DNA of 6,200 nucleotides from Bacteroidales bacterium. Its GTDB lineage: Bacteria; Bacteroidota; Bacteroidia; Bacteroidales; JAOZVK01. Of the stretch, positions 1-5,453 are shown one piece after another. The notes under the pieces are model-generated. The model did no database searches. It was given only the letters and a program-made list of their open reading frames with translations, and was not told the DNA's origin. The position numbers were made by a program, and so were the translations under genes. The stretch is from positions 1 to 6,200 of the forward strand of contig JAOZVK010000356.1 in NCBI GenBank assembly GCA_029938185.1. The letters run 5' to 3'. Position 1 is the first letter of the stretch; the number at the start of each line of letters is the position of its first letter.

Positions 1-188
1 ACATATTTATATAAATTAACATTATCGTTTAATAAATCCTCAAAACCATGATGTAGAATACTACGTTCTCTATCTTCAATTTTATGACGTTTTCCACTTG
101 TTGTAAAGCAAAGTGCATCTCTTTTTCTTTGTTGTTCAAGAAACATTTTTTGTCCCTCTTCTAATGTATATTTTTGTGTATTTATCAT
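1..188 (-). CDS. Hypothetical protein, 5' part only
   Basis: An open frame starts at the ATG at 188-186 and stays open to the window edge, giving 62 codons; the 3' end lies outside. The upstream in-frame stop is at 210-212 and no other ATG lies between, so this start is well fixed, although Met15 is an alternative. The visible protein is hydrophilic and rich in Lys, Glu and Arg (it begins MINTQKYTLEEGQKMF) and shows no signal peptide or membrane segment, so a cytoplasmic protein is likely. I do not recognise the family. It lies downstream of the 321-1001 gene on the same strand, but a 132-bp gap with inverted repeats separates them, so co-transcription is doubtful. Coding character is modest, because the fragment is short and AT-rich. 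Confidence 0.55.
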   Translation of the reverse strand, partial: MINTQKYTLEEGQKMFLEQQRKRDALCFTTSGKRHKIEDRERSILHHGFEDLLNDNVNLYKY

Positions 189-217
189 TATGCTATATAT
201 TTGTGTTAGTTATATAA

Positions 218-297
218 GACCTGACAGGTTTCACTAAATTTAAGTGAATTGAAGTTGTTGTAAGCTATTGTTTTATAAATCAAAACCTGACAGGTCT
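218..297. repeat. Inverted pair of AGACCTGACAGGTTT repeats
   Basis: AGACCTGACAGGTTT at 218-232 and AAACCTGACAGGTCT at 283-297 are reverse complements except for the central base, and are 50 bp apart. Each 15-mer is also nearly self-complementary (ACCTG-A-CAGGT). The pair can form one long stem or two small ones. It lies between two minus-strand genes, right after the stop of the 321-1001 gene, so it could end that transcript, although no clean T-run follows. From general knowledge, AGACCTG-type dispersed repeats are frequent in Bacteroidota intergenic regions. A related hairpin is at 1363-1395. Confidence 0.7.
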
Positions 298-320
298 TGT
301 AGACATTAGGTCAAAAAACC

Positions 321-1001
321 CTACTTATGTACTTTATTTCCCGGATATATAGCCAGAAACATTCCTCCTGCTTTTACTCGTGCTATGCATTCAGGTAGTA
401 AAGAATATGTATAAATTTTAATTTTTTCTTCTATAAAAACCTCCATCAAGGTACCACTAAATTCAACCTCATATTCCAATTCCTTTTTTGTCAGTTTTGT
501 TTTTCTATCTTTACTAACAAAAAAAACTCCATTCGGATAACGTCCTGCTTCGCCATAAGCAGTTGCTCCACAACGCCATGATTCATCAACATTTAGCCAA
601 ATATACTCTTTTATTTCAGGAAGACCGTTATAAGTTCTTTGAAGAACAGGATACATACCTGCTATTTTAACTCTTAAAACATACTGTTCGCAATTTGGTA
701 TACTTCTATCGGCTATCTGAATAGCAATAATATCCTGCAAAAGTCTTGTTAATACTGTCTTGCTGATAGGCAAATCTTTAACCCTATTCCATACTTCTGT
801 ATCAACTATTTCTTTACTTAGTTTTTTTATATACTCATCGCTTATTTTTTTTGCAATATCTTCTGTTGCTTTTTGTGTTATTTGTTCAGCAAGCTGCAAA
901 TTAAACATCACATAGGCAACCACAAAAGCAAATATAAATAAAAACGTGAATTTTAAAAAACGTTTTTGCTTTCTGTAATCTAATTTTACTAAATTATCCA
1001 T
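321..1001 (-). CDS. Membrane-anchored protein, possible GIY-YIG-like C-terminal domain
   Basis: I chose the ATG at 1001-999, giving 226 residues. The frame continues upstream only to a TTG at 1067, and that 22-residue extension has no better support. The protein has a basic N-terminus, one membrane helix at about residues 15-35, and a helical, Lys/Glu-rich stretch at 36-70. The rest is likely cytoplasmic, by the positive-inside rule if the basic N-terminus also stays inside, or periplasmic in the opposite topology. The C-terminal 100 residues contain Y133-I-W, then W142-R-C-G-A-T, then G153-R-Y, then E191-E and a terminal PGNK (220-223). This order resembles GIY-YIG nucleases (first Tyr, YIG-like element, Arg, catalytic Glu) and some toxin-like C-terminal domains, but the match is weak and the second Tyr is replaced by Trp. 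The family assignment is inference. No partner gene is adjacent: the upstream kilobase is gene-free. Confidence 0.75.
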   Translation of the reverse strand: MDNLVKLDYRKQKRFLKFTFLFIFAFVVAYVMFNLQLAEQITQKATEDIAKKISDEYIKKLSKEIVDTEVWNRVKDLPISKTVLTRLLQDIIAIQIADRSIPNCEQYVLRVKIAGMYPVLQRTYNGLPEIKEYIWLNVDESWRCGATAYGEAGRYPNGVFFVSKDRKTKLTKKELEYEVEFSGTLMEVFIEEKIKIYTYSLLPECIARVKAGGMFLAIYPGNKVHK

Positions 1002-1362
1002 AAATCTAAAGTTTTTAGAAATAAAAATGCGTGAAACATAACCTATCACCTTTAGAGGCACCAACAAGAGCCCAACAAGTTAAGACAAGCCTGTCCACGC
1101 AAAACTTTGCATAAACACAAAAAATAGCTATCATTTACTTGTTTGAAAATTTGTTGGTTTTTCTAAAGGTATGAATAAAAGCTAAAATATTTATAAAATA
1201 TTATATTTCAGTAATATGGTTTGCTACATACGCAAATTTATTTTGGTTAATAAATATTAATTTCAAATAATGACTGTAAATTTATTAATAAATAATTTTA
1301 TTTGCAAATAAAATAAGAACAATTATACTAATGTAAAATTGGTTTTCGGATTTTTTTAACAC
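1002..1362. other. AT-rich gene-free stretch upstream of the 321-1001 gene
   Basis: No convincing frame is present here. It should hold the promoter of the minus-strand membrane-protein gene. A possible Bacteroidota -7 element TAAATTTG (minus strand, 1240-1233) has a TTTG 23 bp upstream (1267-1264); the spacing is longer than usual, so the call is weak. The only other structured item is the 20-bp palindrome at 1295-1314, listed separately. Confidence 0.4.
1295..1314. repeat. Perfect 20-bp palindrome
   Basis: ATTTTATTTGCAAATAAAAT is identical to its own reverse complement. It lies about 300 bp upstream of the membrane-protein start on the side where that gene's promoter should be. A dimeric regulator could bind it, but in DNA this AT-rich a palindrome can also arise by chance. 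Confidence 0.4.
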
Positions 1363-1395
1363 AGACCTACAAGGTTTTCAAAACCTTGCAGGTCT
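1363..1395. repeat. AGACCTRCAAGG hairpin repeat
   Basis: Two 16-nt arms, AGACCTACAAGGTTTT (1363-1378) and AAAACCTTGCAGGTCT (1380-1395), are complementary except for one A/C mismatch and are separated by a single base, so the real loop must open a few pairs. This is the head-to-head form of the dispersed repeat also seen at 218-297. It could act as a transcription stop or be a selfish dispersed element; nothing here decides. Confidence 0.75.
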
Positions 1396-1412
1396 CAACA
1401 ATAACAAACATT

Positions 1413-1756
1413 AGCTCTGAAAGAGCGATACAAAAAATGAAAATAAATTGTTCCGCTCTTTCAGAGCTTCATTACATATACATAATTATTAAAAACATAG
1501 GGCGTTGCCCCATGCTATATTGTTAATGCTCTTTCAGAGCAATAATTAAAACAATGAAAAATGAAACACAAAATATAACAAACTCTGAAAGAGCGATACA
1601 ACATAACATGGGGCAACACCCTATGACTCATATACATAATTAAAACAATGAAAAATAAAACACAAAACATAACAAGCTCTGAAAGAGCGACACAACATAA
1701 CATGGGGCAACGCCCTATGAAAACAAAATAACTATAAACATTAGCTCTGAAAGAGC
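1413..1756. repeat. Cluster of GCTCTGAAAGAGC palindromes and CATGGGGC hairpins
   Basis: Six copies of a 13-nt stem-loop (GCTCT-GAA-AGAGC) occur at 1414-1426, 1455-1467 (inverted), 1528-1540 (inverted), 1582-1594 (first base changed), 1676-1688 and 1744-1756. Three copies of a second 19-nt hairpin (CATGGGGCAACGCCCTATG and variants) lie at 1496-1514 (inverted), 1607-1625 and 1701-1719. The two hairpin types alternate in both orientations, giving a composite module. An 82-codon minus-strand frame at 1515-1763 exists only because of the repeated sequence and is not a gene. No transposase is next to the cluster, so it behaves like a non-autonomous dispersed repeat. Confidence 0.85.
1542..1720 (+). 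repeat. 94-bp tandem duplication within the palindrome cluster
   Basis: Positions 1542-1626 and 1636-1720 align over 85 bp with about five single-base differences, at a period of exactly 94 bp. Each unit holds an ATAATTAAAACAATG leader, one GCTCTGAAAGAGC palindrome and one CATGGGGC hairpin. The few differences suggest a fairly recent duplication of one module. Confidence 0.85.
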
Positions 1757-1847
1757 GATACAAAAATGAAAATAAAAATATAGATGCTTTTTAATAATTT
1801 ATGTAGCACCCTTGGCACTAAGATTCTATACAATGTATCGTTATGTT

Positions 1848-1875
1848 ATCGTGCCACGTTCTAAGGTGGCACGAT
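1848..1875. terminator. 10-bp perfect hairpin, terminator-like or dispersed repeat
   Basis: ATCGTGCCAC (1848-1857) and GTGGCACGAT (1866-1875) are perfect complements around an 8-nt loop. On the plus strand it is followed by TTTT, which would suit a terminator, but no plus-strand gene precedes it. On the minus strand it lies about 210 bp past the caspase gene stop and has no T-run. A dispersed intergenic repeat is equally likely. Confidence 0.5.
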
Positions 1876-1930
1876 TTTGCTTAAAAATTAAATTGTTTAG
1901 TATAGTTTACATATTTCTATAATACTGCTT

Positions 1931-1963
1931 TTGGAAAATAAAATTCGACCGCCTACAGGCGGT
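1931..1963 (-). terminator. Probable terminator of the caspase operon
   Basis: The GC-rich stem ACCGCC-TACA-GGCGGT at 1948-1963, read on the minus strand, is followed by a T-rich tract (CGAATTTTATTTTCC, down to about 1933). This fits an intrinsic terminator about 125 bp past the stop at 2087. A further pair, AAAATTC (1940-1946) with GAATTTT (1971-1977), can extend the stem outward, so the structure may instead belong to a larger repeat. Confidence 0.5.
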
Positions 1964-1970
1964 ATTAATA

Positions 1971-2051
1971 GAATTTTCGTTGTATTCCACTCCGTTGCAA
2001 AGGGTGGCTATCGCTCACCCTTTACTACTCCGTTCCACACAACAAAAATTT
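1971..2051. repeat. Nested stem-loop downstream of the caspase gene
   Basis: The outer arms GAATTTTCGTTGT (1971-1983) and ACAACAAAAATTT (2039-2051) pair at 11 of 13 positions. An inner stem AAAGGGTG (1999-2006) with CACCCTTT (2016-2023) adds GC pairs nearer the loop with one bulge. The sequence between the stems pairs poorly. The element begins 35 bp beyond the stop codon of the caspase-FGE gene. It may be a Bacteroidota intergenic repeat, part of the transcript end, or, if the gene is a retroelement target, the structured element sometimes found just after the variable region. Confidence 0.6.
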
Positions 2052-2086
2052 AGCCCACAAAAAGGAATGGAATGAACCGTTTTAAA

Positions 2087-3910
2087 CTAATGGCAAAGAC
2101 GAAAGCCAATTCTGCCGCCGCTACCGTCGGGCGATCCGTCGTAACGCACAGACGAGCGACTAAAGCGAGCGTTGAAGCGCCAACTACCGCCGCAATGAAC
2201 ACGGTACGAGCTACTTCCACTTGTCCAAGCACTGCCATCAGTTGGTGCTCCAGTGTAGTTACTGTGCCATTTATCTTCTGTCCATTCCCAAACATTTCCG
2301 CTCATATCATACAAACCAAAGGCATTTGCTTTTTTTTGTGCTACCTTATGTGATTTAGAACCTGAATTACCACTGTACCAAGCTACCTCATCAATATTGT
2401 TACTGCCCGCATATTTGTAATTGCTATTTGCTTTTGCTGCAAATTGCCATTCGGCTTCGGTTGGTAATCGTCCACCTGCCCATTTGCAGTAGGCTTTTGC
2501 TCCATACCATGTAACTTTAATAACTGGATGATTTTCTTTTCCGCTCTTTGGGTAATATGCTCCGCCTCGTTTTTCTATTTGGCAATAGCTGCTTTTTATA
2601 TCAAGCCAAGTGGCACCGCCTTCGCTTTGGTTTCCTCTTTCGTTTAGGAATTTGCAATACTGCGAGTTTGTAATTTCGGTTTGGCTTAATGAAAAATTAC
2701 CTACACTTACCGTATGCACAGGTTTTTCATTATCATAAGCATCGCTACTGTTGCTTCCCATTTGGAATGTTCCGCCTCCTGTCCATACCATTGTTAGTCC
2801 GGTTTTGTTGTGCAGAAAAGTGCTGCCGGCGGTTTTATTTCTTGAATTGCTTTTTGCGATTATTCTGGTGGTTTGTTTTTTGTAAACTGTTACACTAGCT
2901 GTCCAATTTTCTGAGCCACGTATTTTTAAAGTATGTCTACCTGTAATTTGTCTTGGTATAATTATTTCGCTATTTGAAATAATATCGGCATAAAATGAAT
3001 TATCGAAATACAATTTACCCGAAATTTCGGTTTTTAAATGTATTGTACCGTATTTTTTCTGAGGTTTTTTTGGCAATACAAACACAAAATCGCCTTTATC
3101 TAAATATTTGTCCCTGATTTTTCCGTATTGTGGGTGTTGAATGCCCTTGCCGTATGCTATTACTTTTTCTTTTAAAAATTCTCCTAATTCGGTACATGTA
3201 AGGTATCCATCGTTGTTTCTGTCTGCGTATTCGCTTGTAAGTGCTGTTACAAATTGTTCGCGAAAAATACTTTTATCAGGAACTTCTTCGTCTGCACTTC
3301 CGCTAGTGATAAATTGACGGACAGGCATTTTTGTATTATAATTTATTATTTCTTCACCACCGCGTTTGCCTTTGTAAAAAATTGTTCCTGCAAAACAGGC
3401 ATCAAATACAAACAATGCATGTTTCGATTGGATTTCTGTTGCATAATGTTCTATACGAGACATATCTATTGATTTTGCTCTGAAACCTGCTGCATCAACA
3501 CTCGGTTTTGGTGCATCGTAAGGAACAAAATAGCCTTTATCGCCACCATAAGCGGCTGTCATGGTATAGCCATGTCCGGCAAAATAAACCAACAAACGAT
3601 TATCTGGTTTCTGTCCGTATCGGGTAATAAAATCTGTAAATGCCCTATCAATTTGGCTTTTGTTCAAGTCGGTTTTGGTTATAACCTTAAAACCGTTTTC
3701 TCTAAGGGTTTTGCTTATAGCTGCTATATCTTTTTTTACACCGGGCAGTTTTTTCAAATAAGTATAATTGCTTATTCCTATCACCAAAGCATGACTTTCG
3801 GAATAGGCTATTATTTTTTCTCCATTCACTATTATTGTTACCGGTTTAGTTTGCGAAAATAGTGTTGTTATGCAGAAGCATAAAAATGAGATTGTTATCA
3901 GTTTTTTCAT
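2087..3910 (-). CDS. Secreted caspase-family protease with FGE-sulfatase (C-type-lectin fold) domain; candidate DGR target
   Basis: The product has 607 residues; the start ATG at 3910-3908 lies one base after the stop of the upstream gene. Residues 1-20 are a Sec signal peptide (likely cut before or after Q20). Residues 38-280 are a peptidase C14 (caspase-like) domain with His113 in YFAGHG and Cys172 in FDACFAG, so the catalytic dyad is intact. Residues 230-241 (D-R-N-N-D-G-Y-L, ending in E) match an EF-hand-type calcium loop, as often seen in this family. Residues 285-355 look like a PEGA-type beta domain (GTIHL, then GRHTLKI). Residues 367-607 are an FGE-sulfatase domain with MVWTGGGTFQMGS, RLPTEAEWQFAA, GNVWEWTED, GGSW and IGFR. 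It is the last gene of a three-gene operon. Inferred role: an exported sensor-protease in which the FGE domain binds a ligand. The C-terminal end has abnormal composition (separate entry). Confidence 0.93.
   Translation of the reverse strand: MKKLITISFLCFCITTLFSQTKPVTIIVNGEKIIAYSESHALVIGISNYTYLKKLPGVKKDIAAISKTLRENGFKVITKTDLNKSQIDRAFTDFITRYGQKPDNRLLVYFAGHGYTMTAAYGGDKGYFVPYDAPKPSVDAAGFRAKSIDMSRIEHYATEIQSKHALFVFDACFAGTIFYKGKRGGEEIINYNTKMPVRQFITSGSADEEVPDKSIFREQFVTALTSEYADRNNDGYLTCTELGEFLKEKVIAYGKGIQHPQYGKIRDKYLDKGDFVFVLPKKPQKKYGTIHLKTEISGKLYFDNSFYADIISNSEIIIPRQITGRHTLKIRGSENWTASVTVYKKQTTRIIAKSNSRNKTAGSTFLHNKTGLTMVWTGGGTFQMGSNSSDAYDNEKPVHTVSVGNFSLSQTEITNSQYCKFLNERGNQSEGGATWLDIKSSYCQIEKRGGAYYPKSGKENHPVIKVTWYGAKAYCKWAGGRLPTEAEWQFAAKANSNYKYAGSNNIDEVAWYSGNSGSKSHKVAQKKANAFGLYDMSGNVWEWTEDKWHSNYTGAPTDGSAWTSGSSSYRVHCGGSWRFNARFSRSSVRYDGSPDGSGGRIGFRLCH
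2090..2215 (-). other. Candidate DGR variable region (C-terminus of the FGE domain)
   Basis: Residues 566-607 are coded by DNA unlike the rest of the gene. In 2091-2210 I count 71 of 120 G+C (59%) and 15 adenines on the coding strand (12.5%). In 2401-2520, same domain, I count 52 G+C (43%) and 45 adenines (37.5%). The stretch spans GGSW (574-577) to IGFR (601-604), the site mutated in FGE-type DGR targets. Adenine-specific mutagenesis of AAC-rich template codons should leave NNC codons. R578, F579, N580, Y590, D591, G598 and G599 are CGC, TTC, AAC, TAC, GAC, GGC and GGC. The unmutated 3' anchor (IMH) would be the codons of IGFRLCH (residues 601-607). No template repeat is in the window, so this rests on composition and position. 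Confidence 0.65.
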
Positions 3911-3911
3911 A

Positions 3912-4316
3912 TTATCGTTTTTTTAGCATATAATTTCCTTCCATACTGCTCCAACGTATACTATATTGGTCACCCTTATAAATTAAATATTTGGTTTTGG
4001 GGTTTCGCTTAGGGTCAATCCACAAATATACTTTCTTTATCCTGCCGATTACAAATAATTTTTGTTCACGTGGTGTTATTGTAAATGATTTCCATGTCCT
4101 TTTATTTGTACTCAACAATACTTTTACCGACACATTGCATCTGTTGGTAATGCTTACCGAGCGTTTCAATAGTTCTTTACCCACCACACGAGTTGTTATG
4201 GTGTCATTAAAAGTGCTGTCTGCATTCATTTCCAGAACAATAGTGTCTCGTACTTGTGCAAATATGTTTGTCTGCATACAAACTGATACAAAAATTATTA
4301 ATATTATTTTTTTCAT
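3912..4316 (-). CDS. Small secreted protein of unknown function
   Basis: The product has 134 residues. A signal peptide spans residues 1-20 (MKKIILIIFVSV, then NIFA before Q21), giving a mature protein of about 114 residues. The mature part is alternating hydrophobic/polar, rich in Thr, Val and Lys, and probably all-beta; a C-terminal segment YSIRWSSMEGNYMLKKR closes it. There is a single Cys (C60) in the mature protein. I do not recognise the family. It starts 5 bp after the stop of the membrane-protein gene and ends 1 bp before the caspase start, so all three genes are almost surely one transcript and this gene is probably translationally coupled to the caspase. Inference: an exported partner, such as an adaptor, inhibitor or substrate of the caspase protein. 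Confidence 0.85.
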   Translation of the reverse strand: MKKIILIIFVSVCMQTNIFAQVRDTIVLEMNADSTFNDTITTRVVGKELLKRSVSITNRCNVSVKVLLSTNKRTWKSFTITPREQKLFVIGRIKKVYLWIDPKRNPKTKYLIYKGDQYSIRWSSMEGNYMLKKR

Positions 4317-4321
4317 TTTTC

Positions 4322-4768
4322 TTATTTTTCAGATTTGTCATTAGTTTTCTCTTTCTCCGATTTTCCGAGCAAATATCCCGCAATAGCTCCCATTAAACCC
4401 ATTGCTGGTGCTATTTGGTCGTTGCTGTATCCTGCGGTTATCAGAAACAGAGCTGCGGTTATTATCAGAGTTACAATAATAAAACGTACCGTATTATCGG
4501 CATCAATTTTCTTTTTCATTATCAGAAATACTTCCAAAGCAATAATAATCAAGCCAAAACCCAGAACCAGTATCGAAAGATTATATGCTATTGAATTTTT
4601 TGTTGTAAGTTCCGAAATTCCACCTTCATCAGCATTTCCTATTTGTTTGTTTTGCTGTGTTGTTACTGTCTCGCCCATGTCAATTATAGTCTCGCTTGTA
4701 TCTTGTTGTGCCACCGTTACAATAGTTCCTACAAAAAGCATGATAATTAATAATTGAATTTTTTTCAT
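4322..4768 (-). CDS. Exported three-helix membrane protein, first gene of the caspase operon
   Basis: The product has 148 residues, starting at the ATG at 4768-4766. Residues 1-20 are a signal peptide, cut in or after AQQ. Residues 22-60 are a polar Thr/Glu/Gln segment, likely outside the membrane. Hydrophobic helices follow at about 62-84, 94-113 and 118-134, the last being small-residue rich (APAMGLMGAIAGYLLGKS), then a charged Lys/Glu tail. The three-helix layout with a Gly/Ala-rich last helix is reminiscent of small channel, holin-like or SLATT-type proteins, but I cannot place it in a family. It opens the operon and is separated by 5 bp from the secreted protein. A membrane effector or anchor for the caspase sensor is a plausible inference. 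No Shine-Dalgarno is visible before the start (AAATTAAACAACATG), which is normal for Bacteroidota. Confidence 0.85.
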   Translation of the reverse strand: MKKIQLLIIMLFVGTIVTVAQQDTSETIIDMGETVTTQQNKQIGNADEGGISELTTKNSIAYNLSILVLGFGLIIIALEVFLIMKKKIDADNTVRFIIVTLIITAALFLITAGYSNDQIAPAMGLMGAIAGYLLGKSEKEKTNDKSEK

Positions 4769-5273
4769 GTTGTTTAATTTTTAAAAAAGATTTTGTCTAT
4801 AATGAATATTAAGTAATTAATAATTTTGCTTACGCCTGATATATAATATATTACAACTTTACAAGGTGTCGATTTTATACGAAGACCTTAATTGATATTT
4901 TTTTACTTGTGTAATCGAAATAAGATTAGCACCAAGTTTTAGTTTGATGTTAATCTAATTGCAAATGTCATTTTTTTTGATTGCACAGCTTGTCTTTTTT
5001 CAAGTCCTGTAAATTTATCTAAGCAAATTACAAATACAAGTAAAAACGTTTCTATAATTTCTTTTTCCAATAATAATTAATATTTTTGTAAAAACAAAAT
5101 TAAAAAAAAATTACAGAATTGTTGCCTAATTGTAGTATATCTTTTTAAAACTAATACAACAAATACATGTTTACTTAGACCTGAAAGCTTTTGCCAATTT
5201 TGCTAATAGGAAGCAAAAACAATGTTAGAACAAATTAAAAATTAGAAATGGATTTTGAAAAACTAATTGCCTC
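4769..5273. other. AT-rich gene-free stretch between divergent units
   Basis: This interval separates the minus-strand caspase operon from the plus-strand RAYT unit and must hold the operon promoter. I found no frame, tRNA or clear hairpin in it, and no well-spaced TTTG / TAnnTTTG promoter pair for the operon. Isolated matches are TATTTTTG at 5081-5088 (plus) and TAATTTTG at 5102-5095 (minus); neither has a convincing -33 partner. A diverged half of the AGACCTG repeat is at 5177-5192 (14 of 16 bases match AGACCTGACAGGTTTT). Confidence 0.5.
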
Positions 5274-5276
5274 CAA

Positions 5277-5316
5277 GACCTTTGAGCATGCGACCTTAGG
5301 AGCATCTCAAAGCGTC
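5277..5316 (+). repeat. REP-like hairpin A
   Basis: The stem is built from GAC (5277-5279), CTTTGAG (5280-5286), a bulged C, ATGC (5288-5291), a 10-nt loop GACCTTAGGA, then GCAT (5302-5305), CTCAAAG (5306-5312), a second bulged C and GTC (5314-5316). That gives 14 base pairs with two single-base bulges. It is the first of three such hairpins ahead of the RAYT gene; bulged hairpins are the substrates of RAYT proteins. Confidence 0.85.
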
Positions 5317-5336
5317 ATTTTTCGATATAAATGGAC

Positions 5337-5380
5337 ATGACGCTCAAAGATCCTCCTATCGTCGGATGCTTTGAGGTCAT
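5337..5380 (-). repeat. REP-like hairpin B, inverted
   Basis: Read on the minus strand, this has the same plan as hairpins A and C: ATGAC, CTCAAAG, a bulged C, ATCC, loop GACGATAGGA, GGAT, CTTTGAG, a bulged C, GTCAT. The 7-bp arms are exchanged relative to A and C (CTCAAAG/CTTTGAG instead of CTTTGAG/CTCAAAG) and the 4-bp arms are changed on both sides, so pairing is kept although sequence differs. Its orientation between A and C makes A-B and B-C inverted pairs, like BIMEs. Confidence 0.85.
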
Positions 5381-5384
5381 TCAA

Positions 5385-5424
5385 GACCTTTGAGCATACG
5401 ACCTTAGGAGTATCTCAAAGCGTC
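5385..5424 (+). repeat. REP-like hairpin C
   Basis: This copy equals hairpin A at a distance of 108 bp except for G5290 to A5398 and C5303 to T5411, which are the two halves of one base pair. The stem is therefore conserved by a compensatory change. The sequence after its foot (GCGTCATGTCC) is the same as after the foot of hairpin B on the minus strand. It ends 29 bp before the RAYT start. Confidence 0.85.
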
Positions 5425-5453
5425 ATGTCCCAAATAATTAAAATATATTTAAC

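Noticed and set aside
1515..1763. 82-codon minus-strand frame
   Set aside because: It lies wholly within the palindrome cluster; its peptide repeats itself because the DNA does, and it has no protein-like composition.
2050..2353. Open frames overlapping the end of the caspase gene on both strands
   Set aside because: They are shadows of the GC-rich, adenine-poor C-terminal region, where stop codons are scarce in all frames; the FGE frame has clear domain motifs.
3188..3223. A separate EF-hand calcium protein domain
   Set aside because: Only one loop is present and it sits inside the caspase domain, so it is treated as part of that domain.
5081..5102. TATTTTTG (plus) and TAATTTTG (minus) as Bacteroidota -7 promoter elements
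   Set aside because: Neither has a TTTG at the usual distance upstream, and such 8-mers are expected by chance in AT-rich DNA.
5248..5340. 30-codon frame starting MDFEKLIASK upstream of the RAYT
   Set aside because: It runs through hairpin A and ends at the edge of B; the hairpin structure, not the codons, is conserved between copies, so it is likely fortuitous.
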